A DNA stretch of 64,000 nt from CADCWK01 sp035944555 (lineage in GTDB: Bacteria; Chloroflexota; Chloroflexia; Thermomicrobiales; UBA6265): contig DASZAY010000022.1 in assembly GCA_035944555.1 (NCBI GenBank), positions 101,264 to 165,263 on the forward strand, written 5' to 3'. Under the pieces are notes generated by a model that was given only the letters and a program-made list of their open reading frames with translations, was not told the origin of the DNA and ran no database searches. Positions 26,566 to 35,299 of this stretch are shown piece by piece. The position numbers were made by a program, and so were the translations under genes. Every line of letters starts with the position of its first letter. Positions within the stretch are counted from its first letter, which is position 1.

Positions 26566-27298
26566 CCGTCCTGCCAGCGAGGCGTTTCTCGCGAGTGCCT
26601 CGATCGACGATGCCGTCTTTGCCCTCCGACCGGATTACCGCTCCATGCTGCTGGTCGTCACGGGTATCGTCCCGGGCCCGTCCGATGCGGAGACTGACGC
26701 CCTGCTCGTGACCGCCGAGGCGGCGGCTGGAGCGGCGCTCGCCGATCAGCCCGTCGATCAACTGCCCCACGTTGCCGCCTGGCGGGATGCCTACCGGGCT
26801 TTCGGGGCCAAGCCGCAGCGAACGCGCAACAGCCTGGAAGCGCTGCTCCGCCGGGCAGGCAGCGGGCTGCCCCGCGTCAACCGGCTCACCGACGTCTACA
26901 ACGCCGTCTCCGTCCTTCACCAGATACCGCTGGGTGGAGAAGATCTGACCCGGTATGCCGGCGGCCCGCGACTGATTCGCGCGGCTGGTCATGAGACGTT
27001 CGACACGACGGCCGGTGGCGACGTCGTGATCGAACACCCGGAACCAGGCGAAGTGGTGTGGTGCGACGACGCTGGCGTGACCTGCCGGCGGTGGAACTGG
27101 CGCCAGGCACGCCGGACCCAGCTCAACGACGCCACGACCGCCGCACTGTTCATCCTCGACGCGCTCGATCCGGTGACGGATGTGGCCCTCTCTGCCGCGA
27201 CCGACGACCTGGTCGTCCACCTGTCGCGCCTGGGGTCGGACGTGCGGGCCGATCGGCGCCTGATGTCCCGCGGCGCGGGCCAGGGAGCGGGTAACTGA
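26558..27298 (+). CDS. B3/B4 tRNA-editing-domain-like protein
   Basis: A 246-residue stand-alone B3/4 domain as found in the beta subunit of phenylalanyl-tRNA synthetase, where it edits Tyr-tRNAPhe. 'AAWRDAYRAFGAKPQRTRNSLEALLRRA' and 'LPRVNRLTDVYNAVSVLHQIPLGGEDL' are the usual signatures. A trans-editing or metabolite-binding role is only inferred. It starts with GTG 8 bp inside the upstream regulator and is followed by the EamA transporter 2 nt later, so the three genes are tightly linked. Confidence 0.82.
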   Translation: MADRPASEAFLASASIDDAVFALRPDYRSMLLVVTGIVPGPSDAETDALLVTAEAAAGAALADQPVDQLPHVAAWRDAYRAFGAKPQRTRNSLEALLRRAGSGLPRVNRLTDVYNAVSVLHQIPLGGEDLTRYAGGPRLIRAAGHETFDTTAGGDVVIEHPEPGEVVWCDDAGVTCRRWNWRQARRTQLNDATTAALFILDALDPVTDVALSAATDDLVVHLSRLGSDVRADRRLMSRGAGQGAGN

Positions 27299-27300
27299 TC

Positions 27301-28218
27301 ATGTCATCCCCACGCATCTTCGGCGCGGCCGGCGTCCCACCGTGGAGCATGGCGGTCGCTGCCATGCTCTGTGTCCAGCTGGGCTCGGCCCTCTCGGTCG
27401 ACCTGATCTCGTCGATCGGTCCCGCCGGAACGGCATGGTTACGGCTCAGCATGGGCGCGTTGATCTTCCTGGCCTTGGTCCGTCCACCTCTCCGGACGAT
27501 CCGGAAGCGTGACGTCCTCCCGCTGATCGGTCTCGGGGTCACGACCGGACTGATGACCATCGCCTTCCTGGCCGCGATCGAGCGCATCCCGCTCGGGACG
27601 GCGGTCGCGATCGACTTCCTCGGACCGCTGACCGTCGCCGCGCTCCGCAGTGGTCACGTTCGCATGCTGGCCTGGCCGGCGCTCGCGCTGTCCGGAGTCG
27701 TCGTGCTGACAGAGCCGTGGCACGGCGAGGTCAACCTGGCCGGAGTCGCGTTCGCCGGGCTGGCGGCCGTCGGCTGGGGTGTCTACATCCTGCTGACCCA
27801 GACGATCGGCGACCGGTTCGAGGGGATCGGGTCACTCTCGATCACGATACCGATCGCCGCCGCCGCAGCCGCGGTCATCGGCATCCCGCAGGCGGCAGGG
27901 CATCTGTCCTGGTCGATCCTCGCGGCGGCGGCCGGCCTGGCTCTGCTGCTGCCGGTCCTGCCGTTCGCCCTGGAGCTGCTTGCCCTGCGCCGGATGACGT
28001 CCCTGGCGTTTGGAACGCTGATGGCACTGGAACCCACGATGGGCGTTCTCCTCGGTGTCGTCGTCCTCCACCAGTTCATCTCGCCGCTCCAGATTGCCGG
28101 CATCCTACTGGTCGTCATCGCCGGTGCGGCCGCCCAGCGAGGAGCGACGCGCTCGCCGCAGCCCGAGCCGTTCGCCGGTCCTGCCCTCGTGGCGGTCCAG
28201 CCTGGTCCACAGCCGTAG
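27301..28218 (+). CDS. EamA/DMT-superfamily transporter
   Basis: A 305-residue protein with ten predicted TM segments and two EamA repeats (about 10-140 and 150-280). It resembles RhtA/YddG-type amino-acid or metabolite exporters. With the XRE-cupin and B3/4 genes just upstream, a role in exporting an amino acid or analogue, perhaps one that the editing protein also deals with, is a fair inference. It is convergent with the MFS gene at 28251, with 32 bp between the stop codons. Confidence 0.85.
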   Translation: MSSPRIFGAAGVPPWSMAVAAMLCVQLGSALSVDLISSIGPAGTAWLRLSMGALIFLALVRPPLRTIRKRDVLPLIGLGVTTGLMTIAFLAAIERIPLGTAVAIDFLGPLTVAALRSGHVRMLAWPALALSGVVVLTEPWHGEVNLAGVAFAGLAAVGWGVYILLTQTIGDRFEGIGSLSITIPIAAAAAAVIGIPQAAGHLSWSILAAAAGLALLLPVLPFALELLALRRMTSLAFGTLMALEPTMGVLLGVVVLHQFISPLQIAGILLVVIAGAAAQRGATRSPQPEPFAGPALVAVQPGPQP

Positions 28219-28250
28219 CTGTACGGGCGCAAGCTCCCCCAGCGCTCCTG

Positions 28251-29501
28251 TTAGGCCGGCTGAGCAGGGCGCTCGTCCATCCGGCGAAGCGCGCGGATCA
28301 GCAGGAGGGCAACCGGCAGTGCGAGGTTGAGCAGGACGAAGATCCGTAGCGCGCCATCGATCGCCATCGCCTCGAGAAGGAACCCGTAGCCCAGCAACCC
28401 GACCGGCTGGGCCATCATCCCCAGTGCGCCCATCGCCCCGAACACCCGCCCACGCATCCCGGCCGGGACCCGCTCCTGGCGGATGGCCATCAGCGTCGGA
28501 TTGATCGGCTCGAATGCGATCGCGCCGATCACGATCGCCCCGGCGATCACCCACCACGGCGGCATCGTGAGCATCACGGCCAGGCACAGTGCCCGGACGA
28601 GGAACCCGCCGTAATAGATCGTCCGACGGGAAACCCGCCTGGCGATCGCCACGAAGACCAGGTTGCCGATGATCGACCCGGCCCCGAGACCGGCGAAGAT
28701 CAGGCCAAGCTGGGCCGGGCTGTCCAGGACTTCATTGGCGTAGACCGGCAGGATCACCCCGTAGAACGGCTCGGCGATGAGCACGCCGAGCGCCAGGGAC
28801 AGCGTAATCCCGAGCAGCAGCCCATCATGCCGGAGAAAGCGGAACCCTTCCCGGACGTCGGCGACGTAACCCTGGATCCCGCCGCCGGATCGGGGTTCCG
28901 TCGCCGGCGCGGCATCCGGTACCCGAAGCCGGACCAGCAGCGCCGAGATCGCGAAGGACGCCGCATTCACCCAGAGCAGGTTTGCCGGGCCGACGACGGC
29001 GATCAGCACACCGGCGAGTGGTGGTCCGAGGACGCCCGCGACGCGGCTCGTCGTCGAGAACGCGGCATTGGCCCGGTCCATCGCCATGCCGGAACGGGCG
29101 ATCAGGTCCGGGTAAAGGGCGGCCCGGGCGGTGTTGCCTGGCCCGTCAAGGATGGCGCCGAGGAAGACGAGGGTGAGCAGCCCCCAGAATGGCAACCCGA
29201 CCGTGAAGTACAGCAGCGGGATCAGCAGCGTCGTCACGCCGGACGCGATGTCCGACACGATGCTCGTCTGGCGGTAGCCGAGCCGGTCGACGACGGCGCC
29301 ACCGAGCAGCCCGACGACGATCGCCGGGACGGAGACGACCGCGACGGTCAGCCCGACCTGGGCGGCGCTGTCGGTCGTCGCGAGGACGAACCACGGGATC
29401 GCCAGGAACGCGAAGCTGTTGCCCAACTGCGAGATGGTGTTGGCGACGAGCAGCGTGATCAGCGGTCGCCGGTCATGGACGTCGGGTGATGGGGTCGTCA
29501 T
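28251..29501 (-). CDS. MFS transporter (EntS/MFS_3-like)
   Basis: A 416-residue 12-TM major facilitator protein. 'VNTISQLGNSFAFLAIPWF'-like N-terminus and the 'AQVGLTVAVVSVPAIVVGLLGGAVVDRLGYRQTSI' A-loop are typical of the MFS_3 group (enterobactin exporter and macrolide-efflux relatives). I use the ATG at 29501, where GGGAGG lies 10 nt upstream, rather than the frame start at 29522. The substrate is unknown. It is divergent from the SDR gene at 29836. Confidence 0.85.
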   Translation of the reverse strand: MTTPSPDVHDRRPLITLLVANTISQLGNSFAFLAIPWFVLATTDSAAQVGLTVAVVSVPAIVVGLLGGAVVDRLGYRQTSIVSDIASGVTTLLIPLLYFTVGLPFWGLLTLVFLGAILDGPGNTARAALYPDLIARSGMAMDRANAAFSTTSRVAGVLGPPLAGVLIAVVGPANLLWVNAASFAISALLVRLRVPDAAPATEPRSGGGIQGYVADVREGFRFLRHDGLLLGITLSLALGVLIAEPFYGVILPVYANEVLDSPAQLGLIFAGLGAGSIIGNLVFVAIARRVSRRTIYYGGFLVRALCLAVMLTMPPWWVIAGAIVIGAIAFEPINPTLMAIRQERVPAGMRGRVFGAMGALGMMAQPVGLLGYGFLLEAMAIDGALRIFVLLNLALPVALLLIRALRRMDERPAQPA

Positions 29502-29835
29502 GGTCAGCACTTCCTCCCGCACGCCCGCGTGACCCGGGAGGGGCGGCTGATACCCATCGGTTCGACATCATCGCCGAACCAGCCCGATTCTCCGGGCGCG
29601 GGCATCATCGCCGATCCTCCGGGTATCCGGGTGAGACGGACGATGCGACAGCTGAAGACCCGGGAACGACAGCGCCGATGGCGGTTACGCGTGAACCTCT
29701 GCACAAAGTTGCTCATTGATTCGCAATGTCACATCATAGCGGCCCGTCCCGGCAGGTTGCCCTGCCGGGATGAGCGACGACGCGCCCGCCCGCCCGGTCC
29801 GACCGGACCGGCCCCCCTTCATGAGGACGAGACGC
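29502..29835 (+). promoter_or_regulatory. Divergent gap with leader hairpin at 29747-29770
   Basis: 334 bp between MFS and SDR genes. TCCCGGCAGG (29747-29756), loop TTGC, CCTGCCGGGA (29761-29770) form a perfect 10-bp hairpin 65 bp before the SDR start. A TTGCTC hexamer at 29709 with a loose -10 (CATCAT, 17 nt on) could be the SDR promoter. I reject a 70-codon minus-strand frame here as non-coding. Confidence 0.45.
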
Positions 29836-30735
29836 ATGGCCGCACGCACCTGGTTCATCACCGGCACGTCGTCCGGCTTCGGCCGGCAGATGACGGAACT
29901 GCTCCTCGCCCGGGGCGATCGCGTCGCGGCGACGGCCCGGCGACCCCGGGCGCTGTCCGGACTGGCCGATCGCTACGGCGACCAGCTCTGGGTTGGCGAG
30001 CTGGACGTGACCAACACAGACCAGGTCCGGCAGGTCGTCAACGACGCCTTTGACACGCTCGGCCGGATCGATGTCGTGATCAGCAACGCCGGCTACGGTC
30101 TGGCCGGCGCCGCCGAGGAACTCAGCGACCGGCAGATCGACCATCAGATCGCGACCAACCTGACCGGTGCCATCCAGGTCGGCCGGGCGGCGATCCCGCG
30201 CCTCCGCGAGCAGGGCGGCGGACGCCTGATCCAGGTCGGATCATGGGGCGGGCAGCACTCGTCGCCCGGCCTGAGCCTCTACCACGCGACCAAGTGGGGC
30301 ATCGAGGGGTTCTACGAGAGCCTGGTTCCCGAGCTGGCGCCGTTCGGCATCGAGGTGACGATCGTCGAGCCGGGCCGGGCCCGGACCGAGTTCGTCGGCG
30401 GCAGCATGGTCTTCGGCGACGAGCTGGAGGTCTACGACGGGGTGATGCGGCACTTCCGGGAGCTGGCGGCGGGCGACATCGACGGCCGGGCGGCCCAGCA
30501 GATGGCCCCCGGCGACCCGCGCAAGGTGGCGCGGGCGATCGTCGATTCCGTCGACATCACCCCCGCCCCGCGCCGGTTGACGCTCGGCAGCGACGCCTGG
30601 GACGCCATGAGCGCGTCCCTGCGCGAGCGGCTCGCCGAGATGGAGTCCAGCCGGGACCTCGCCTACAGCACCGACGCCGACGACATCATCGCCGCCCGGG
30701 AGCGCTCGGAGTCACGGGTCGCCGGTCGCCGCTGA
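29836..30735 (+). CDS. Short-chain dehydrogenase/reductase
   Basis: A 299-residue SDR: cofactor motif GTSSGFGRQ (TGxxxGxG type), NAG at the fourth strand (ISNAGYG), catalytic Tyr-x-x-x-Lys as YHATKWG with the upstream serine in 'VGSWGG'. ATG 29836 follows AGGACGAG; a frame start at 29770 adds a Pro/Arg-rich tail. The substrate is unknown. A hairpin in its leader (29747-29770) may affect expression. Confidence 0.85.
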   Translation: MAARTWFITGTSSGFGRQMTELLLARGDRVAATARRPRALSGLADRYGDQLWVGELDVTNTDQVRQVVNDAFDTLGRIDVVISNAGYGLAGAAEELSDRQIDHQIATNLTGAIQVGRAAIPRLREQGGGRLIQVGSWGGQHSSPGLSLYHATKWGIEGFYESLVPELAPFGIEVTIVEPGRARTEFVGGSMVFGDELEVYDGVMRHFRELAAGDIDGRAAQQMAPGDPRKVARAIVDSVDITPAPRRLTLGSDAWDAMSASLRERLAEMESSRDLAYSTDADDIIAARERSESRVAGRR

Positions 30736-30762
30736 TCGGCGACGACGTTGGCTCGCCTAGAT

Positions 30763-31404
30763 TCAGCCGGGACCGCTCCCACCTGGCTGGCGCACCATCG
30801 CCCACGCCCGGAGCCCGGCTTCGAGCGGGATCTCTTCGACGATCTCGAACCCGAACTTCGTGTAGTAGCGGACGTTGGACTCCTGCAGCGTCTCGAGGTA
30901 GACGGGCAGCCCGTCGGCGTCGGCCCGGGTCAGCCCGTCCTCCAGCAGGGCCCGGCCGACCCCCTTGCCCTGGTGGGCCGGGTCGGTCGCGAGGATCCAC
31001 AGGTACCAGTGGCGGCCGGGCATCAACCGGGCGTGAGCGGCATTCATTGGCGCGTCGAATCCACTCATCCGCCGGGCCGCGGCCGGACCGAGGCTGACGG
31101 GCAGCAACACCAGGCCACTCCGGACGACCCTCGGGAGCGTCAACGACGTGGTTCCCGGCGCCAGCCAGCAGGCTACTCCGTCGACGCCCGTGGCCCCAGG
31201 GATTGCGCCGGTCGTTCGGACGTCACCGTAGCGGCGGGCGTGATCGACCGTCCGGCCCATCATCCCTGGCAACCGGCGGGCGCGCTCCGCGGCGTCCGGG
31301 AGGGCAAACGTCGTCATCTCGTCGTTGCCGAACGGCCGGGCCATCACCCCGGCCGCGACGTCCCGCTCACCCGGCGCCAACACCCGCACTCTGCTCGTCG
31401 TCAC
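30763..31404 (-). CDS. GNAT-family N-acetyltransferase
   Basis: A 213-residue acetyltransferase. The acetyl-CoA site is clear in 'LWILATDPAHQGKGVGRALLEDGL' (motif A Q/R-x-x-G-x-G/A as QGKGVG), followed by 'LPVYLETLQESNVRYYTKFGFEIVEE' (motif B). An N-terminal region of about 100 residues may bind the acceptor, which is unknown. The start is GTG at 31404, with a weak GGCGGA upstream, so a shorter product is possible. Convergent with the SDR. Confidence 0.8.
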   Translation of the reverse strand: MTTSRVRVLAPGERDVAAGVMARPFGNDEMTTFALPDAAERARRLPGMMGRTVDHARRYGDVRTTGAIPGATGVDGVACWLAPGTTSLTLPRVVRSGLVLLPVSLGPAAARRMSGFDAPMNAAHARLMPGRHWYLWILATDPAHQGKGVGRALLEDGLTRADADGLPVYLETLQESNVRYYTKFGFEIVEEIPLEAGLRAWAMVRQPGGSGPG

Positions 31405-31564
31405 TCCGCCATCTCTGCATGCACCCCGGACGCATCTTGCCCCGGTCCCGTCCGCTGGCGTTCCGACCAGTGTCGCCCATGACCGGCGCTCGGCCGCATC
31501 TCCGCGGCAGGTTCGCGGGTCACTGCCCTGCCACTCCCTGTGAATACCGTATCGATGTCACCCG

Positions 31565-32074
31565 TCAACCAGTGCTGTCACCAACCCGGCCGATCCGGAT
31601 GATCGCCGCGACGACGTCGTCCAGCGGTGAGGCGGTGTCGATCTCATGCGTGGCGCCCCGGCGGAGCAGTGGCTCGATCTCGTTCCGGATCGCCATGATC
31701 CGGGCAAGCTCGTTGGGGCGCTTGCCGAAGTCGTTGGTCGTCCGCGTCGCGAGCCGGTCCACCATCACGTCAGGCGCGCACGACAGCAGGATCACCGCGT
31801 CAAACCGCTCGTAGAACTGTCCTTGGTTGGGCGATGTCCCGGAGACGAAGAGGAGATCGCCCGCCTCGTCAGCGAGCAGCTCTCGGACGTGGTCCTCACG
31901 CCACACCCAGTCCTCCCCGCCACCGATCCCGGTCAGCTCGTCGCCATCGACGGCGACGACGTGCGACCACTCCGGCCCGTCCAGGTCGACCGCCCGATGG
32001 CCGGCGGCAGCGATGCGCTCGATGACCGTTGACTTGCCCGTCCCCGAGATCCCCGTGATCAGTACCCGTCCCAC
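31565..32074 (-). CDS. P-loop kinase-like protein (AAA/shikimate-kinase-like fold)
   Basis: A 169-residue small P-loop protein. Walker A is GISGTGKST (8-16); 'DLDGPEW' a little later is like the substrate-Asp loop of small-molecule kinases, and 'DRLATRTTNDFGKRPNELARI' looks like a lid with two arginines. The acceptor is unknown. I start at GTG 32074 (VGRVLITGIS), with GGAGAGAGG upstream; the frame before it is not protein-like. It lies 53 bp downstream of the broken YrdB gene and may share its transcript. Confidence 0.8.
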   Translation of the reverse strand: MGRVLITGISGTGKSTVIERIAAAGHRAVDLDGPEWSHVVAVDGDELTGIGGGEDWVWREDHVRELLADEAGDLLFVSGTSPNQGQFYERFDAVILLSCAPDVMVDRLATRTTNDFGKRPNELARIMAIRNEIEPLLRRGATHEIDTASPLDDVVAAIIRIGRVGDSTG

Positions 32075-32127
32075 CGTTGCCTCTCTCCCACGCAACACGA
32101 CCGACCGCAACGGATCAACCGGAACCG

Positions 32128-32505
32128 TCAGTTTTGCCGCTCCCGGAGCCGCTCCAACCCGCTTGGCGTGTCCCGCGTGTACCAGAGGGCAACGAGATTG
32201 ATGACGACGAGGGCTGCGAATACGATCGCGACTAGGACGGCCGGGACACCCAGGATCGCGAGGAAGGCGAGGACCCAGATGGTCAGCTCGATCGCGAGCC
32301 GGACAGCCGGCGACACGACTACCCGCGGCTTCGGCGAGACGAAGGTCATCCAGACGGCGATCAGGGCAATCGGCGCCAGGAGCCCCGCGAGGATCCGGAC
32401 GGTGGCCGACGCGTCGAGTTGAAACCCCCATCAACTGACGGCGGCGATGGCGAGCAGTTCAAGGATGAACCGCCCGATCAGGGCGATATCACGGGGTTGG
32501 GACAC
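32128..32505 (-). pseudogene. YrdB/DUF2568-family membrane protein with an in-frame TGA at codon 25
   Basis: From GTG 32505 (GGGAGG 7 nt upstream) the frame reads VSQPRDIALIGRF, then ILELLAIAAVS, a TGA stop at 32431-32433, and continues in frame as WGFQLDASATVRIL through MTFVSPKPRVVV to a normal stop at 32128. Both halves fit the four-helix DUF2568 family, where the stretch around the stop is usually 'Y/F-W-G-W'. No frameshift is needed: only the one codon is odd. Options are a recent nonsense mutation, a sequencing or assembly error, or translation as Trp or by readthrough. A downstream start at ATG 32349 would leave a 73-residue remnant with three helices. Function of the family is unknown. 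Confidence 0.72.
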
Positions 32506-32825
32506 GAAGGAACCTCCCGGAACGTTGCGTCGGGATCCGGCACGGGGCAGGAACGAAGCTGTCGCTGTACTCGCGACCAGTGTGCCGCCGGAGCGGACGG
32601 CGCGACGAGATGCGGAAGCCGGGAACGGTTCACGGTCAGCGGGACGCCATCCCCACAGGCCCGGTTGCCCCTCCCCGAACCACGTGTCATCCCAGCCGCC
32701 AGTCCACCCAAGCGCCAGGAAATACTCGCGTCCTGGAGGGGTTGCGTTTCCCGATACTTAGCCATACTATGTACCGGTAGTCACTGACATTGAGTAGTGA
32801 ACGGGGGTGCTCCATCGCGAAGCTG
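32506..32825 (+). promoter_or_regulatory. Gap before the PadR operon with a possible operator
   Basis: 320 bp between the broken YrdB gene and PadR. Just before PadR is the inverted repeat TCACT (32781-32785) and AGTGA (32796-32800), 10 nt apart, in a low-GC patch (ATACTTAGCCATACTATG before it) that probably holds the promoter. PadR proteins usually repress their own operon. No gene is evident in the rest. Confidence 0.4.
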
Positions 32826-33170
32826 ATGACCGAGATGCTCAAGGGGACTTTGGAGGGCATGGTGCTGGCCACACTCAGCGGGTCCCCCGCGTATGGCTAC
32901 GAGATCACGGCGCGGTTGCGGGCGACCGGATTCACCGACCTGGCCGAGGGGACGGTCTACGCCATCCTCGTCCGGATCGAGCAGAAGGACCTTGTCACCG
33001 TCGAGAAGCGGCCGTCCGAGAAGGGCCCGCCCCGCAAGGTCTACGCGCTCAGCCCCGCGGGTGAGGAATACCTCCGGGCCTTCTGGGAGAGCTGGGATTT
33101 CCTCGCGGAGCGGCTGGAACAGATTCGCACCCAGGGAGGTGATCGTGTTCATCACACGGATGATCGCTGA
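32826..33170 (+). CDS. PadR-family transcriptional regulator
   Basis: A 114-residue winged-helix repressor. MTEMLKGTLEGMVLATLSGS and AYGYEITARLR are the standard PadR opening, 'EGTVYAILVRIEQKDLV' the recognition helix region, and 'RKVYALSPAGEEYLRAFW' the wing and final helix. I use ATG 32826; a TTG 36 nt upstream has no better ribosome site. It overlaps the DUF1048 gene by 26 bp, which in turn leads into the ABC exporter, so it is the likely repressor of that operon, responding to a drug-like ligand. Confidence 0.87.
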   Translation: MTEMLKGTLEGMVLATLSGSPAYGYEITARLRATGFTDLAEGTVYAILVRIEQKDLVTVEKRPSEKGPPRKVYALSPAGEEYLRAFWESWDFLAERLEQIRTQGGDRVHHTDDR

Positions 33171-33528
33171 GAAGCGCCACTACCGGGCCTACCGCAGGCG
33201 CAAGGCGCAGTTGCCCACCGACTATCTCGCCGTGCTCGACGCCGTGGAGCGCTATGTCCTCCACAGTGGGTGGGTCAAGGGCGACACCCTGCTCCTGCTG
33301 CTGGACGACCTCGCGGACCTCATGGAGGAAGCCGCGGCGAGCCGGACACCGATCCACGACCTCGTCGGCGACGACCCCGTGGAGTTCACCGAGGGGTTCA
33401 TGCGGAACTACCCGGACAGCCTCTGGATCGACAAGGAACGCGCCCGGCTGACCGACGCCATCGCATCCGTCCGCGCCGCTGCCAGCGAGACCGCTGACCA
33501 CGGACGGCAAGGGAGCGTCACGGCATGA
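33145..33528 (+). CDS. DUF1048-family protein
   Basis: A 127-residue helical protein of the DUF1048 family, which is often found next to PadR regulators. 'EKRHYRAYRRRKAQLPTDYLAVLDAVERYVLHSG' and 'DLADLMEEAAASRTPIHDLVGDDPVEFTEGFM' match. GGAGG at 33135-33139 leads to GTG 33145. It overlaps both neighbours (26 bp with padR, ATGA with the ABC ATPase), so the four genes should be translated together. Role unknown; it may help the PadR protein or the exporter. Confidence 0.82.
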   Translation: MFITRMIAEKRHYRAYRRRKAQLPTDYLAVLDAVERYVLHSGWVKGDTLLLLLDDLADLMEEAAASRTPIHDLVGDDPVEFTEGFMRNYPDSLWIDKERARLTDAIASVRAAASETADHGRQGSVTA

Positions 33529-34319
33529 CGACAACCATGACGCAACGCCCGGAGCCCGCGATCCGGGTCCGGGGTCTGACCCGGTCCTACAAGGACCTCC
33601 ACGTCCTCCGAGGCGTGGACTTCGAGGTGCCGCGCGGCAGCGTCTTCGCCCTGCTCGGCTCGAACGGGGCGGGCAAGACGACGATCGTGAAGATCCTCTC
33701 GACCCTGCTTCGGGCCGACGACGGCACGGCCAGCGTCAACGGGTTCGACCTGGCCACGCAGCCGGACGCCGTCCGGGAATCGATCAGCCTGACCGGCCAG
33801 TTCGCCGCCGTCGATGGCATCCTGACCGGCCGCGAGAACCTGACGCTGGTCGCGCGGCTGCGGGGCGTCGCGAATCCCGGACGGGTCGCAGATGACCTGC
33901 TGGCCCGGTTCGACCTGATCGAGGCCGGGTCGCGACGGGCGGCGACCTACTCGGGCGGCATGCGTCGCCGACTCGATATCGCCATGAGCCTGATCGGTCA
34001 GCCTTCGGTGATCTTCCTCGACGAGCCGACGACCGGGCTCGACCCGCAGGCCCGCGTCGAGGTCTGGCGCGTGGTCCGGGAACTCGCGGACCGTGGCACG
34101 ACGGTTCTTCTCACGACCCAGTACCTGGAGGAGGCCGAGCACCTCGCCGACCGGATCGCGATCCTGCACCAGGGGCGGATCATCGCGAACGGGACGCTCG
34201 CCGAGCTCCGGCAGCGGTTCCCGGCCGCCACGGTCGAGTACGTCGAGAAGCAGCCCAGCCTGGAAGAGATCTTCCTGGCGATCGTCGGCAACGACACGCG
34301 GAGGGGAGTGACACCATGA
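33525..34319 (+). CDS. ABC-2 exporter ATP-binding protein (DrrA-like, short)
   Basis: A 264-residue ATPase. Walker A GSNGAGKTT, signature YSGGMRRRLDIAMS, Walker B VIFLDEPTTGLDP, and switch TTQYLEE. DrrA-type ATPases usually have 310-330 residues with a C-terminal DUF4162 domain; here only a short stub ('VEYVEKQPSLEEIFLAIVG') remains, so this is a shortened form. Start and stop both overlap neighbours by ATGA, so coupling with DUF1048 and the permease is tight. Confidence 0.88.
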   Translation: MTTTMTQRPEPAIRVRGLTRSYKDLHVLRGVDFEVPRGSVFALLGSNGAGKTTIVKILSTLLRADDGTASVNGFDLATQPDAVRESISLTGQFAAVDGILTGRENLTLVARLRGVANPGRVADDLLARFDLIEAGSRRAATYSGGMRRRLDIAMSLIGQPSVIFLDEPTTGLDPQARVEVWRVVRELADRGTTVLLTTQYLEEAEHLADRIAILHQGRIIANGTLAELRQRFPAATVEYVEKQPSLEEIFLAIVGNDTRRGVTP

Positions 34320-35080
34320 TGACCACCCGCTTCCTCAGCAACACGGTGGCGCTGCTCGGCCGGTCGATGCGCCACATCGCACGCAGCCCGGACACGATCC
34401 TTACCGTGGCGATCACGCCGATCGCGTTGATGCTGTTGTTCACCTACGTCTTCGGCGGCGCGATCGACACCGGCACCAACCGGTACGTCGACTACCTGCT
34501 GCCCGGCATCCTGCTGATCACGATCGCGATGGGCATCTCCTACACCGCCGTCCGCCTGTTCGCGGACATGGAGGGTGGTATCTTCGAGCGGTTCCAGTCC
34601 ATGCCGGTCGCGCGGTCGTCCCCGCTGTGGGCGCATGTCCTGACGTCCGTAGTCTCCACGGGCCTCTCGATCGCGGTCATCTTGCTGGTCGCGCTCCTGA
34701 TCGGATTCCGCTCCGGCGCCGGTCCGCTGGCGTGGCTGGCCGTCACGGGAATCCTGGTCCTGTTCACCCTGGCGCTGACCTGGCTCGCCGTGATCGCCGG
34801 CCTGTCGGCGAAGTCGGTGGAGGGCGCCGGTGCCTTCTCCTACCCGCTCGTCTTCCTGCCCTTCATCAGCTCGGCGTTCGTCCCGACGGACACCATGCCC
34901 GGCCCGGTCCGCGCCTTCGCCGAGCACCAGCCGGTCACCTCGATCGTCGACACCATCCGGGATCTCCTGGCTCAGCAGGCGGTCGGCAACCAGGTCTGGG
35001 TGGCGCTCGGGTGGTGCCTCGCAATCCTCGTGGTTGGCTACGCGCTGGCGATGGTCACCTACCGGGGCCGGCTCGCCTAG
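34316..35080 (+). CDS. ABC-2 exporter permease (DrrB-like)
   Basis: A 254-residue membrane protein with six predicted TM segments and an ABC-2 loop 'DMEGGIFERFQSMPVARSSPLW', as in DrrB and other daunorubicin-exporter permeases. It is the partner of the ATPase ending at 34319. With PadR and DUF1048 upstream this is a typical drug-efflux module. A GGCCGGCACC/GGTGCCGGCC hairpin follows. Confidence 0.87.
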   Translation: MMTTRFLSNTVALLGRSMRHIARSPDTILTVAITPIALMLLFTYVFGGAIDTGTNRYVDYLLPGILLITIAMGISYTAVRLFADMEGGIFERFQSMPVARSSPLWAHVLTSVVSTGLSIAVILLVALLIGFRSGAGPLAWLAVTGILVLFTLALTWLAVIAGLSAKSVEGAGAFSYPLVFLPFISSAFVPTDTMPGPVRAFAEHQPVTSIVDTIRDLLAQQAVGNQVWVALGWCLAILVVGYALAMVTYRGRLA

Positions 35081-35110
35081 CGGTCGCGCCGAGATCTCAC
35101 TGACGTGAAT

Positions 35111-35136
35111 GGCCGGCACCGTCACTGGTGCCGGCC
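35111..35136 (+). terminator. Hairpin after the PadR-exporter operon
   Basis: GGCCGGCACC (35111-35120), loop GTCACT, GGTGCCGGCC (35127-35136), followed by GTTCG; 30 bp after the permease stop. Confidence 0.7.
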
Positions 35137-35299
35137 GTTCGCGTACCCGGATGGAGCCGGAACCCGGTGGGGGAAACAGTGCTCCAGGCGGCTCCGTGGG
35201 CAGCAAATGCGACCGGTGGTCAGGGGTCTGCGTGCCCTGCCCCAGCATGCACGAATCCACCGCCAGTCGGCGGGAGTGTGCCGGGAGGAGCGGACCCCG

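Noticed and set aside
29504..29716. A 70-codon minus-strand frame in the MFS-SDR gap
   Set aside because: No family, no ribosome site, basic composition; the gap better fits regulatory DNA.
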